Of a DNA stretch of 64,000 nt, positions 33,871-45,617 are shown in pieces (position 1 is the first letter of the stretch; each line of letters begins with the position of its first letter). The stretch spans positions 1,674,001 to 1,738,000 of the forward strand of contig JASVEC010000004.1 in the NCBI GenBank assembly GCA_030770535.1, written 5' to 3'. The translations under genes were made by a program, and so were the position numbers. The notes under the pieces were generated by a model. That model was not told where the DNA came from. It saw only the letters and a list, made by a program, of their open reading frames with translations, and made no database searches. Source of the stretch: Batkoa obscura. Taxonomy: Eukaryota > Entomophthoromycota > Entomophthoromycetes > Entomophthorales > Batkoaceae.

Positions 33871-35593
33871 TTAAGAAGGTGGTGGGGTGACTATTTTTTT
33901 GGGTAATGTTTCTTTAAGCTCTGCAATAGCATAGATATAACTAGCTGCTGCTGCAGAACAACGATTAAGTTCAGAAGGGTTTAAAGCTTCCATGCGATCC
34001 CCCTTAGTATGATGGTAAACAAAATACCCGGAATTGTGGTAATCTGGTGAATCTGGTTTAATATTAAAGATATGATCTGTAGTAGTAATACCAGCACATG
34101 GTATACCACTTTCACATAATGGGTCAACATCGGTAGTACCGTTAGCACCTTCAAGAACATTACCAAAGGTAGTGTGGTTTAATAATTCAGATCCGATTTG
34201 TTTTAAGATAGCACGAGCTTCTGGGAGACCATCAAAGCCTAAACCGTATGGCGAGAAAGTACCATAATCTGATTCGAATGCCAGTATATGATCTTCGAGT
34301 TTATTCTTATTTCTCTCAAAATAATCGAGGCCACCAGCAGATCCAGCTTCTTCATTTGTCCAAAAGATAGTACGGATAGTACGACGTGGTCTTTGAGGAA
34401 GTTTAGCTATTTGTCTTAATGCTTCCCATGCAATAAAAGCACCAGCTCCATCATCTAGAGCTCCAACACCGACATCCCATGAATCAATATGCCCACTCAA
34501 AATTAAAACTTCATTCGGCTTTTCTCTACCTTTGATTTCAGCAATAACATTGCGAATAATAGCTTTGTTTTTTCTAGTGCAAGCTTTCATTTTCAATGTG
34601 ACTACAGGCGGCTTAAAAATGGCTTTATTTTCAGCAGTGGCAGTTTTGGCTCTCTTTTCGAGCCTAACTAAATATTCGGCATCTTCTACAGTGACAGATG
34701 CACCAGGAATTTTAGAGCGAGACATAGCTCCAGTATGAGGAGTATTAAGTGAGAAAGGAGTTACTGAGCGAACTAAAGCAGCAATTGCACCTAAAAGAAA
34801 TTAATATTAATAAATGTGCGTTTTTAACTAAAAATTGAATTACCATAAGGTTCAGAAGTTACAGCGCACTTTTGACGGGCAGTCGAACCTTTACCATAAC
34901 TAGTCCAACGGAAGTTACATAATACAATCTTATTTCTTAATCCCCCTTTTTCTCCTACCTCTTTAAGTTCCTCCCAAGAACTGATTGAAACTACTTCCCC
35001 AGTAATCCCTTTTTCTGGTGTACCAATTGAACGTCCTAAACCAAGAATTTCTAATTTTACATCCCCTCTAGTAGGTGTGTGTAAAGTTAAACTTTCTTCT
35101 CCACGTACCCAATAATCAGCCTAAAATTTAGCGTCAATTTACTATAACCAATATTTAAAATAGGAGCTTACTTTTGTTGATTCTGTATGTACATCGATGC
35201 CATCTTGTTTCAAATTTTTAACAATCCATTTGATAGAATCTTGAAGTCCTTTTGAGCCGGTAATACGATGACCATAAAGATCTGTCATTTCTGCCAAACG
35301 ATCCCATATAAAACTAAACAAAAGAAGTTGAGTATTTTGTATTGGGGCTAAACAAAGTAAGCTTACGTTGAGTTGTTATCTAAAGCTTTCACCAAGGTAT
35401 GTACATTTGGCTTGAGATAAGATAAATCTAACTTGGCTTGGTCTTGGTTTATAATTTGAGAATGGGTTGAAGTTAACAAAGACAATGTTAAACTTAACCA
35501 GGTTAAATTTAAATTGGAGATCATAATGATGACTAAGAGTAAAAATATGAAGTTATAAAGAATTGTAAACCACACTTTTATATTTGAAGACAT
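33871..35593 (-). CDS. M28 family secreted metallopeptidase, carboxypeptidase Q-like (copy 2)
   Basis: Exons 35593-35367, 35313-35172, 35120-34844, 34790-33871, 521 aa. The N-terminal hydrophobic stretch is long; an internal Met (about codon 24, MISNLNLTWLSL) would give a neater signal peptide. M28 blocks: LSGHIDSWDVG, LDDGAG, WTNEEAG, FESDYG, and a C-terminal TTDHIFN...YHNSGYFVYHHTKGDRM with the last metal His. Compared with copy 1 it keeps the fuller substrate loop (GTTDVDPLCESGIPCAG). Probably secreted or vacuolar. The copies are 29 kb apart and diverged, so the duplication is not recent. Confidence 0.9.
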
Positions 35594-36767
35594 TGAGTTT
35601 TGTTTTTATATTGTTTTGAGAAGCGATTTTTTTTAAATGAAGTACAAGAATTACGCCATTTTTAAATCTTCTGACAAATTAAGTGTAGTCAATAGCATTT
35701 TATAGGCCTATTTGTAATCATACAAAATTTATTCAAATTATTTGCTTTTTATAGAAATTCCAAAATTTTAAATTTTGAGGTTATATTTATCCAAGTTTAC
35801 TATGGCTTAAAGACATAATAAAATCTAGTAACACATGAGATATATAATTTTATTCTATCAAGTATTAGATTGCCTTAGAGTATATAAACCTTAACGATTT
35901 AAAAAGTTATTTGCTTTTAGTTCGAGTAACTTAGGGATTTTTACAATACTTTTAAATGATCTGAAAATAATGTCTACAAGAACTTTGTGATAATTTCTCT
36001 AATTATATTAAATTTCAGCTAAATTCTTAAAAGTTGGGACCCTAATATTTGCCATAAATAAAATGCTATTAATAGCATACAAATATAAACAATATAACGT
36101 ATTGTGAAATATGTAACTTTAGTATACAATAGCCTTTTGCTTTTCTTTTAGTTTTTATGGCCTTTATGTATTAATTTTTATAAAGTAAGTTCAGCTATTA
36201 ATTTGAAAATCAAAGTATATAAAATAGTTGTTATTTTAATACCAGAAATGATGATGTATTGTTAACGAATAGGAAGTTCAGTATCTGATTAAACCATTTA
36301 AGCTAAAATTTCGTGATAAGCTTGAATTTTTTGCTAAGGTTATTCTTTGATTTCTCAATTCCTGATGGAATATCCTTTTTGTTTGGCCACTTTGTCCGTT
36401 TTTTCTACAACACAAAAATGTTAAACATTAGTTAAACACTGGGACAAGAAAAAGCATATATATTAATTTTACTCTGACTAAACGTTTGAGTTCTAAAACA
36501 GTTGGCAAGCGTAGAATCTTTCAAGATTTTCAAAAAAATTGAATTCTATTGTGTCAAAATATAAAGGTTGTACTCAAAAAATATATCGTTTTATTATTCT
36601 TTAGTAGTGTTTCCTCAAAGATCTAGTATGCTGCTTTTCATTTTAATTTTATCATCCTATTTTTATACAATTGTAATAATTTGAAAGCATTTAAATAAGA
36701 AGAGAATAGGAGCTTAGTGCAGCTACTTATTTATTAATTTGGCAATAAATTTCTATCCAAAACAAGT
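35594..36767. other. Intergenic
   Basis: 1.2 kb between the M28 start and the 3' end of the Nro1-like gene. No open frame or repeat of note. Confidence 0.4.
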
Positions 36768-38302
36768 CTATTTATTTTCATCTTCATTTTCATTTTCATT
36801 TTCATCACTATCTTCATTCAAATCCGCTTCTAAACCTTCAATCACATGTTCAAATCTTTCTGGTAATAAGTCCTCACAGTTTAATTGCTTGTACGCTTTT
36901 ACTGCTTCTACTGCTTCCATATGATATTCATTAGCTTCTTTTTCATCAGCACTTAAATTACCGAGGTTGATGTAAACTTCAATCAGCTTTAAAAACCTGT
37001 ATTAATATATATAATAAAAAATATCAAAATGACTTACAAAAGTATAAATTTGAGCCAAGGATTGATCATTATATGACTCATCTTGTTTAACTCTTTCAAT
37101 ACTCTTTTTCAATAATTCGAGTGCTATAAAAGAATAAGTAAAATTGTTAATAAAATATTTAATCATACCTTGGCTTAAATTCTCCATCGCAACATTGTTA
37201 TTCATCTCCACTTTTAAATCTGGATCATATTCCTCATCATCATCCTCATCCTCATCCTCATCTTCGTCTTCATTAGATAATTTTTCCAAATACAAATTAG
37301 TCATAGAAATTAAACAGTTGGAAACACCCAAGCTAGCCTCCATATCATTTTCATCGTCTAGAATATTAACTATGTATAAAAAAAATCGAAAAAAAGTTAC
37401 TTTTTAAAATCTGTTCATATTTTTCTTTAGCCCATAAATTCCATTTTTTACGAGGAAGCCAAAAATCTTGACTATCACCGTAGTCTTGTATAAATTCAAT
37501 ACTATTCTTATAATCGTTTATCAAATTACTAAACTGTCCTTCTTGATTACTTAATATTTTTTCATAGTCTTTACTTAATAAATCTAGTAACAAAATCGCT
37601 TCATCAATATATGTATTTTCATCCAGTTTGTCATTTGCGTTTTCGCTCCTGTTTTTTTCATCTTCATCTTCATCTTCATCTTCAATCTCCATCTCTTCTT
37701 TTGATTTAAGTATTATCCTAGCCTTTATTATATTAATTACTAAACTTCTAAATTCTAAATTCTTTACCTTTGATAGCAATATTTTAACATGTGTTAAATG
37801 AGCTTCATATTTTATATCATCTTTTTCGGTTAGAACCTCTTTACATTTATTTATTTTTTCTTCTGCTAAAGTAAGGAACTCCAACTCTTCTGGTTGGTCT
37901 TGGTACTCCATTGAAGAAAAATGATATAAGGCACAAGCTAAAGCCAAATAAAAAGTAGCATCGAAACGTTGTGGTTCTGTCTCGTTAAATTCATGTAATA
38001 ATTTATCAGCTTCATTAATAGTAATTTTTATTAAATCTAAAGCTCTTGCATCATTTTCGCCTATAAATTTACTAATTAACAAATTATTTCGTTGAGTTCT
38101 AGTTCATACCTATATTTTCTAATGCTGATGCTAAATAGTATGCAACCTGTTCTTGTTCGGTTACTTCTTCTTGCATTGGAACTAAAACTTCTTCTTCTTC
38201 GTTTGAATCCTCTGTTTTACGTATCTTTTTTTGTTCTGGAGAGTTTTCTTCCCCTTCTCGCTTTTCTAATTTCGAAGCTATATCGCTGTTGGATCCACTC
38301 AT
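36768..38302 (-). CDS. ETT1: Nro1/Ett1-like TPR protein
   Basis: Exons 38302-38110, 38060-37401, 37369-37169, 37123-37038, 36986-36768, 452 aa. The highly charged N-terminus has a basic patch (KKIRK) suited to nuclear import. Helical repeats follow: ARALDLIKITINEADKLLHE, TFYLALACALYHFS, EAILLLDLLSKDYEKI, WNLWAKEKYEQIL, SNCLISMTNLYLEKL, ALELLKKSIERVKQD, LIEVYINLGNLSADEKEANE and ERFEDVIEGLEAD. The last blocks align well with what I recall of fission yeast Nro1 (YIDLGNL then FQDVLDNF). Nro1 restrains the oxygen-sensing Ofd1 prolyl hydroxylase; yeast Ett1 aids translation termination. Asp/Glu homopolymeric tracts interrupt the helices and end the protein. Start chosen at the first ATG. Confidence 0.7.
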
Positions 38303-38932
38303 TATTAAAAATTCAAATTCAAATGAAAGAAGTGGTTTTTGATTTTTAAAAAATTATATAATAAATTGCACAACTTTTGAGTTGTCATGAAGTAAATTTT
38401 TGGTTCTAGCCTCACATTCCAAGCTAATTTTCATTTATCCTAATGTTGAAAAATATAAATTTTTTGGTTTTATATAAATTAATAAATTTGATGAAATTAA
38501 ATGAAAAGATAATTATCTATCTTTATAATCATTAATGCTTAGATCTAAGGTATTATTGTTTTATATGATTTAACACAACAATTTAATTTGGAGTTATGAA
38601 TAAGTATTAATAAAGCAGAATGAATTGTATATAAAATTATATTAGAGTAAAGTTTCCTGTCAAATATTATTCAGTAATATTATCAGTAAATATTAAGCTA
38701 TTTTTTATTTAAAAGTCGATTATTAGTACTAAAATTACAGTTTTGTAGCTCATTAAATATAAATTTAGGTGTAATACAAAGACGATGTTGAATTTTTTAG
38801 TGATTAATGTTGAAAGATTAATTTTCACTAATATTTGTTTAAAAAAGTTAAAACACCATAACGAAAAATAAAATAAAATAATTAATTAAAATACACATTG
38901 TTTCAAATATAAAAATTTGTATAAATGCTATA
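38303..38932. other. Intergenic
   Basis: 630 bp AT-rich spacer; no gene or repeat recognised. Confidence 0.4.
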
Positions 38933-39594
38933 TTATAATTTATTGAAAATTGGCCCATATTTTTTTATATACTTTGTTAACCTAATATCCAGTTTCAACA
39001 CTTTGAACGACTTTATGTTTTTAAAATCTGTTAAAATAAATTCATGAGAACACTGGAATTGATATTATTATAAGCGGACTCTACGTTAGTTAAGCTATGG
39101 TCTAGTATCAATTTCTTTTCATTATTCACATATACTGTATCATCAACAATATCACAATATCTTATCTCAAGATCAAATAAATTAGAGCATGAGTAGTATA
39201 GAAAATCAAAAGATCCAACTCTCAAGATAGAATGATAGATTTTTAATATTATTGCGCTGTTGCGCTTTCTTGGATAGATATTTCCAATTAAGAAAATAAA
39301 ATACTAAGAATATGAAAGTTTAAATACACAATTGTTAGCATATTAAATATTGCATAGAATAGTTTAGATGCGAATCCAATACAGTAATTTAAACTCAATT
39401 GATTTAACTTTGGGAATACATCATTATTTATGACTACTTTAGATAAATCAGCATCAATAAATGTCAATTTCTTTAAATTTGATATTCCATTAAAAGTTAT
39501 GGTATAATAATCTTGATAGTGAAGTGACTCAAGTTTTGCATAATTGTCTAAATTTATACACATCTCAGTACATTTACAATTTACATAATTAATA

Positions 39595-39693
39595 TGGGGA
39601 TGTATTTTTTTGTTTAAAAATTTTACTAATAGCTTTTCCACTTAATAGGGCTTAAGAAATAGAAAAAGTGATAAAATCAAAAAAACACTCCCA
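39595..39693 (-). mobile_element. ~100-bp MITE, copy d, inside F-box/LRR pseudogene
   Basis: TGGGGATGTATTTTTTTG at the left and CACTCCCA at the right, with TA on both sides. Removal of the element plus one TA rejoins the host gene codons, showing a TA target duplication. Confidence 0.85.
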
Positions 39694-39998
39694 TATCCAA
39701 TTCCTTCAATTCCGAAAATCGTTTATTTAAGAAACAACTAAACTTCTTTATACCAATATCTATATTAGTTAGCTCAAGCGCCTTTAAATCGTCAAACTTG
39801 TCTAATAGCTTTTGAAAATATGATACTTCCATATCATGATTAAAATTAACTACTAAAAAACTAATAGCTGATGGTAAAATCGGTAAAATTGAAGTTTTGA
39901 AATAACTATTTACATCATATACTTCTAAATACTTTGAGTTTATAAATAATTCTTCGATACAGATCTGATTCTCAGTTATATATTCTTCAACCAGTATA

Positions 39999-40096
39999 CG
40001 GGGATATTCTTTTTGGCTTCATTTTTCCCATTTTTTAAGCGCTGTTTAAGCGGAAAGATTGATAGTAAAATTCTTAAACAAAGAAATACATCCCCA
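39999..40096 (+). mobile_element. ~100-bp MITE, copy e, inside F-box/LRR pseudogene
   Basis: CGGGGATATTCTTTTTGGC at the left and AATACATCCCCA at the right, flanked by TA. A second, independent insertion in the same relic, opposite in orientation to copy d. Confidence 0.82.
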
Positions 40097-40619
40097 TAGT
40101 GCCCATATTTTCGATAAGATCTAGCTATATCTTTATCATAAGGAAAAGGCTGGCTTGGAGTCATATTTTCCCATAATATCGCTGTTATTATTTTATTCCA
40201 TTTTTTATAACATAGAAGTTGACTTTATTTTTGTCTGATAGGTGATATAATACGTCTTTAACTACACTCTTTCCAAGATTCTCTAGTTTAAATAAGCTCT
40301 CCATTTTTAAATTAAATGGAACTATAAAATAAAGTAAAGGTAAAAAAGCTCTGCTTCGTATTCAAATCAAATACCATTCTTAATGTTTGAAGCAAAAAAT
40401 AATATTATTTATTGAATTGAGTTTAGTGATATTGGTTTAAAAGATTTTCTTCTATTTTTGTAAATTTTATAGTTAAAAGCAGAGGGAATTTTTGTCAAAA
40501 AGCTTCAAGTAGTAGAAATGGTAAGTACGCAATTAGTAATTATCTTTTTTATAGCTACAAGGGTTATTTAGTTTATATTCGTTAGTTATAAAGGGTTAAT
40601 AAGCGCTCAAAAGCAAGAG

Positions 40620-40830
40620 AAAAAAATACCCCTTCGACCCACAACGCTGGCTTCTCGTTGCCTTAAAATCTTCACGCCCTAACTGTCCACCACTATCTTC
40701 AAACTTAAGCAACGTAAGTTCTCTAAAACTCACAACACAATTGACTCCTTGTTATCTGAACTTAAAGTGACATACTTATCTTATGATACCCTCCTCTCTG
40801 ACTCTGAGGACCTATCCTTTTTAATTTGAT
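40620..40830 (+). pseudogene. Possible coding relic of unknown origin
   Basis: Noticeably less AT-rich than its surroundings. A plus-strand frame gives protein-like text (NTIDSLLSELKVTYLS, SDSEDLSF) but no start or family is recognised. Could be gene or mobile-element debris. Confidence 0.25.
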
Positions 40831-41052
40831 TTAATATTTAATAAAGTCACAGCATCGTTAGGTATTGGATTTAAAAAATATTTTTTTATACAAATATTCT
40901 TTCATAAGGAAAGATACATTGTTTTGCATACATTTTTATTCCAAAAATAATTTTATAGTTTTATTAATTTTTTAGTATTATCAAACTATTTTGCTTTAAA
41001 TGAATGCTTGATATTTAATATATCAAATTAATGTATTTAATATAATATCAAT

Positions 41053-41095
41053 AATTATATTAATATTAGCTAATTATATTAATATTAGCTAATTA
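41053..41095. repeat. 19-bp direct repeat, two copies plus a partial third
   Basis: Unit AATTATATTAATATTAGCT occurs at 41053-41071 and 41072-41090, followed by AATTA. Confidence 0.8.
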
Positions 41096-41409
41096 TTTAT
41101 AGATTCAATTGTTTATAGAGCCAAATAAAGAAAATTAATTAAAAATTGAGTTGAGTACGCTTTAACAACGGTCAATAAATTACAATTTTAATAAATTGAT
41201 GGCAGGTTTCAATAAATTAAAAAGAGGAAGTTGGCTAGTGACTAAATTGAAAATTTGGCTTACCAAAAATTATTTTTTAACTATGTCAAACAATCTCAAT
41301 CGTTTATAAAAATTCAATAATAAAAGCAATCAAAATTTATTTTATATTGATAATCTTATTTTTTCTGATTATAATTTATTTTTTTATTTTATTTTTTTAT
41401 ATTAAATTG

Positions 41410-42447
41410 ATGTTGATACATACATTATTCTCTAGATCCTTATATTTATTTTCTGTACTCCTACTCTTCAATATTCAATTGATTGTATGTGAGAATGTTG
41501 ATATCCCAATTGTAGATGTGAAGGAATGCTCCTTAGTATATAAATATAAAGATGTGCATATAATGGGATGTACAGATATGGACAGTGAAGGTTTACCATG
41601 GTGTATGCTAAAGAATAGTAAAGGTAAGCAGACATGGGGGTATTGTGATATGAATAGTATAACTGCATATTTTGGAGATGATAATGGTATCAAAAAAGAC
41701 TGTGATGTGTCTAGTCATATTAATGACACGAAATATTTAGTTTATGGCTGCTACTCTAAAGATAATAAGAATTATCAATGTAAGTCTAGTGATAAACCGA
41801 TCTCATGTTTAATCAAATTAAATGATAAGGACTATAAGAGACCTAATGTTAACGCTACAAGTACGGGTACTGTGAATGTTAAGAATAATAAAGGTCCAGA
41901 TTCCAATTCAATTGAAAAAATAGAAAATGAAGACTCCAATTCCTTACAAGTTATTTTAATATTATCTATTCTAGGTAGTATTGGACTCATATCAGTTATA
42001 GTATTATTTTTCATGGCAAGGAAAAGAAATCAAAAGGCAAAGAAAGAATTACAAGAATTAAATAACAATATGCATCCTAATGATCAACATCCAAATAAAT
42101 TAGAAAAATTGAGTTCAATTTCTACTTTAATAAACCATAACAATATTATTCCCGCTACAAATGACAATAAACAATATAAAGAATTGATGGTCATATCTAC
42201 GTATAAACCAACCTTATCCGATGAATTGATAATAAAGCCTGGTGATAAAGTTGTCGTTTATAAGGAATATGATGATGGTTGGTGCCAGGGTGCTAACTTA
42301 ACTAGGGGTGGTGTCAAAGGTGTCTTCCCAAAACATTGTGTCGAGCCATTGTCGGATTCTTCTCTATCTTCCAATAAGTATAATAAGGTCACTAAAAGAT
42401 GCTCCTCAAATATTTATAATTCTCTACCTAAATCTGCCAATATTTAA
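41410..42447 (+). CDS. Single-pass membrane protein with FN2-like Cys motif outside and SH3 domain inside
   Basis: Single exon, 345 aa; the first ATG of the frame is used. Signal peptide 1-27. Extracellular Cys-rich region (about 28-135) with GLPWC...WGYCD spacing like fibronectin type II modules, plus later Cys pairs. A Ser/Thr/Asn-rich stalk leads to a transmembrane helix at about 181-203, followed by basic ARKRNQKAKK. The SH3 domain is at about 261-314: ALYDY-equivalent VISTYKP, DELIIKPGD, DDGWCQGANL, GVFPKHCVEPL. Topology suggests a surface sensor that recruits Pro-rich partners, by analogy with Sho1 though with one membrane span instead of four. No known family name fits; the FN2 label is by motif only. 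Confidence 0.75.
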   Translation: MLIHTLFSRSLYLFSVLLLFNIQLIVCENVDIPIVDVKECSLVYKYKDVHIMGCTDMDSEGLPWCMLKNSKGKQTWGYCDMNSITAYFGDDNGIKKDCDVSSHINDTKYLVYGCYSKDNKNYQCKSSDKPISCLIKLNDKDYKRPNVNATSTGTVNVKNNKGPDSNSIEKIENEDSNSLQVILILSILGSIGLISVIVLFFMARKRNQKAKKELQELNNNMHPNDQHPNKLEKLSSISTLINHNNIIPATNDNKQYKELMVISTYKPTLSDELIIKPGDKVVVYKEYDDGWCQGANLTRGGVKGVFPKHCVEPLSDSSLSSNKYNKVTKRCSSNIYNSLPKSANI

Positions 42448-42857
42448 CTACTCAATATATCACTTTTATATTATTATAAATAAATTATTATTATTTTGAT
42501 TTAACAAATTTTTAATATTTATATGATATATTACAATTATGCTTTATTTTAAAAAACAAAGATTGGAGGTAATAGGAAGAGAAAAAGTCAGATACAGGAG
42601 ATTACGAGAAAAAAGTATTAACAAAAGGAGGATAAAACTATTTAATTTTATGGTCCTGAAGCTAAATTAGAAATAAGAATTAGTATAAAAAACGTTGTGT
42701 AAAAGTAACTTACAATAGAAGTAGTATTTTTCCCAAAGTGGAATATAATCCTTTAACATGCCTGCGAAGAAGGAAATAAGGAACCTATTGGATGCGAAAT
42801 CACTAAATTTGAGCATAAAGATCCTAAAAAAATTAACATAATGATTGATAAATTAAA
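42448..42857. other. Intergenic, convergent 3' ends
   Basis: 410 bp with purine-rich plus-strand stretches; no gene recognised. Confidence 0.4.
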
Positions 42858-44098
42858 TTAAATATTATACTTTGTATAAAGTGCAAAGAAGGGTGATTTC
42901 AAGAGGTAGTATAATAAGGCATATTTTCTTCTCTTTCTTTCCTCAATTTCTAAACTTGATAAATCTTCTTCACCAATTACATCTTTGTTATATTGCTCTT
43001 TGAGTTGGAAGCTAGTGATTTCTAAACCTAATGACAATAACCATGGTTTCCATGATTTATGACCAAATTTATGTAACATACAAACTAGAAAGGTAAGTGA
43101 GGTAATTAAATGTTTATATTGGTCTTACCATAAATAAAAGGTCTAACAATGTATAACCATTCAGCATATTTACCAAACGAAAATAGCTTAGAAACTAAAC
43201 TTTCACTTTTTCTAGCACTGTCCTTATTTAATACTTTAGATATTAAAAACCCATTAATATTACTTTCTCTAGTTATTGAAGTAATATTCTTATGTTTATA
43301 TCCCGTTCTTTTTCCTTCCCATAACCCTTTATCTGTTGCTTTAGCATTGTCATTTTCATTAGCCATTCTATCTCTTTCTGGATGTGCAGAAGCCAATAAG
43401 GTACGATTTTTACTTAATTTAAACAAAGCTAATTTCAATAACATTCTATGCTCAAAATTCAGATCAGATTATGAAAAAAAAAAATTTTTACTTGATCAGC
43501 TCGATTAATGAAATAAGTTTATACTTTCCTTTTTGGCCATATCTTTTGATATATAACATTTCCATTAAAACCTCAGTATACTCTATTAAACTTAACGCAT
43601 AAGCAAACTGCTTGTATAAGTTTGAAGTTTGAATTAAACTTCTTGTATATCTATTAAATACATTTTTATCGTCTCTTTCTGCTTCATTGTTTTTTGAGTT
43701 ATCTAATATCTTATCATGGTATAAGCCAACTAAGTTTAGAAGCGAATATACTGTAATATTTATATTAGTTCAAATGCTAATATTTTATAACTCTTTAATT
43801 TGACTTACAAGCTTCTGAAGGCAATTCTGCATCGCTAAATCTACCTTTAAATATCAAATTTTAGTATACAATTGTCTTTTATCTTCTGATTTATTAATTT
43901 ACCAGGTAATATATAAGTTAAAGTTCTTAACCCATTTTCAATAGCGTTAACCTGTGACTTGTTGGATAAGATAAAAGTTTCATAACGTTCAAACATATTT
44001 AATACATTTTCATTTAACTTTAATATTCTAAATTAAAAGCTATTAGATTTATTTCTTGTAATTGTTTTGCTACTGAATTACTTATTTATGTTATTCAT
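42858..44098 (-). CDS. PEX16: Peroxin-16
   Basis: Six exons: 44098-44082 (17 nt), 44027-43903, 43844-43809, 43750-43492, 43445-43129, 43084-42858; 326 aa, the usual PEX16 length. Conserved blocks: YETFILSNKSQVNAIENGLR, LTYILPGRFSDAELPSEA, LYSLLNLVGLYHDKI, EYTEVLMEML, KYAEWLYIVRPFIYGVCML, SWKPWLLSLGLEI, RRKYALLYYLLKSPFF. PEX16 is a membrane protein that recruits PEX3 and seeds peroxisomal membrane. The first exon encodes only MNNIN plus two nt; it supplies the sole upstream ATG in frame, though an internal Met at codon 14 is an alternative start. Confidence 0.93.
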
Positions 44099-45617
44099 TA
44101 CAATAAAATATAAAAAAACGAAGGTGAAAAGCTTTAACAGTTTGTTTTCTTTATTTTGATTAACCAATAAGTTGAAATTGTGCTGTTTTTAAAAAATCGG
44201 GGATAATTACCAAAAACGCTCCAGTTGTAAAATGAAGCTCCAAAGTCAATATTTAAAATATTTGATATTAGACAATATAATATGTTATGTTGGTTGATTT
44301 ATTAAATCATCTCAGGGAATCAAACATAATTCATCAAATATATTTGATATTATCATCAATTTTACCTAGCTTGTTTCGATTATAACTTTGGGCAATCACT
44401 AATTCCAACGTAAAATTAGTTGTTGTTTATCTTTCAGTAACAGTTTATAAATAGGATTTTATTATTGGTTTTTAGTATAAGTATAAAATAAATGAAAAAA
44501 TATAAAGTCCAATGAAAGAGATCATACTAATTCAATATAGCAAGGCGTATAAGGGAGCAGGGGGGCACTTCGAGAAGCATATTTTATAACAATTTTTAGA
44601 CCATTGCGAATAAGGGATACACTATTTTCACAAATGATTTACGCATTCTTGTAAAAATTAAGTACACATTAATAAAATAAATTATCACCAATTTTCAAGA
44701 AAAGTTTATGTCATCTTTAGATAAAGAAAGTAGTAATTGGCTTACAAAAAATTGCTTTATTTTTAACTTTTATTTTCTAAAGCAAGAATTATTACAAAAT
44801 GAAACCTTAACTTTAAGGACCTAAGATGTATCTGACCAAGTCCTTTCAAGTGATCTTAAAGGATTTGTTGATTATTCTACATTAAAGTTTGATATTTATT
44901 TAAAATCTAAGCCACTTCAAATTTTATACTACGTTAAATTTTGAGCTTCTCAAATTCTATATTTTCTAACTTTTAAGCTTAATAAATCAATGGTTTTTTC
45001 GTAATTTTACACATAAATTTGGGTCTTTTTTTTCTAAGTTAACTACTACTTTTTTTATCTAAAGATGACATAAACTTTTCTTGAAAATTGGTGATAATTT
45101 ATTTTATTAATGTGTACTTAATTTTTACAAGAATGCGTAAATCATTTGTGAAAATAGCATAATTATGGCTACGTAAGATTTAGAATATTATAAATTTTGG
45201 AATTTATTTAGGTGAAAAGCTAAACAAGAGTAGGCTTATATAATTCTACATTCTTGGTTCGAAATCTTAAAACTATCTAAAAGAGATAAATTTATACTAT
45301 ATTCCTATATGATTATTTCATAAAGTTTAATAAATAGATAAATCAAATCTTATAAAATTAATTTTATTTTTTTATTTTCAAATGCGTGATTAAAATTAAT
45401 CACTCAAAATTAGCGAATTGTCAAAGCTTATAGCACATTATGCGTTTTGTTATGAGCTTGAGCTAAATATCAGACAAAATCTCAATTTCCATATCTATGA
45501 TATTGGTTTTTAGTCACTCAAAGAAAATTATTACAATAAAACATAAGCAAAGATAATAGTATAAAAATAACCAACTAAGAAATAAATAAGAAATAATTGA
45601 AAATCAAAATATAAATT
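44099..45617. other. Intergenic holding a 536-bp inverted-repeat element
   Basis: 1.5 kb divergent region between PEX16 and the ZNFX1-like gene. The element at 44622-45157 fills a third of it; the remainder shows no gene. Confidence 0.5.
44622..45157. mobile_element. Non-autonomous DNA element with 114-bp terminal inverted repeats
   Basis: Arms 44622-44735 and 45044-45157 are near-perfect reverse complements (CTATTTTCACAAATG at the left, its complement at the right) around a ~308-bp core without an open frame. TA lies just inside each outermost base (TA then TTTTCAC; GTGAAAA then TA), compatible with a TA target duplication. The near identity of the arms suggests recent origin or gene conversion. 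The transcript would fold into a long hairpin. Confidence 0.8.

Larger units (their letters stand above)
38933..40304 (-). pseudogene. F-box/LRR family pseudogene with two MITE insertions
   Basis: Starts MESLFKLENLGKSVVKDVLYHL and ends KKYGPIFNKL. Matches the relic at 60831-62277 along its length (DVLYHL.DK.KVN, YDKD, EEYIT.N.ICI, LPSAIS, NLKKL..DADLSK, FPKL..LSL.YCIGF.SK, KNIKSFKV). Leucine-rich repeats of the F-box/RNI type. Broken by frame changes near the F-box and near the 3' end, a deletion of roughly 55 codons after YRKYGHY relative to the other relic, and MITEs at 39595-39693 and 39999-40096. Removing the 39595 element at its TA pair leaves the frame open (KELDINYVNCKCTEMC), so that insertion followed an earlier coding state. 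Confidence 0.8.
40305..41409. other. Intergenic with a GC-richer relic and a short direct repeat
   Basis: 1.1 kb. Holds the block at 40620-40830 and the 19-bp direct repeat at 41053-41095, both listed separately; otherwise featureless. Confidence 0.4.

Noticed and set aside
37144-37407. Poly-Ser frame on the plus strand
   Set aside because: Antisense shadow of the Asp/Glu tract in the Nro1-like gene. The same applies to 54736-55056 (antisense to the acidic Rix1 tail) and 56241-56465.
45250-45275. GGTTCGAAATC-like tRNA B box
   Set aside because: No A box, acceptor stem or anticodon arm can be built around it.
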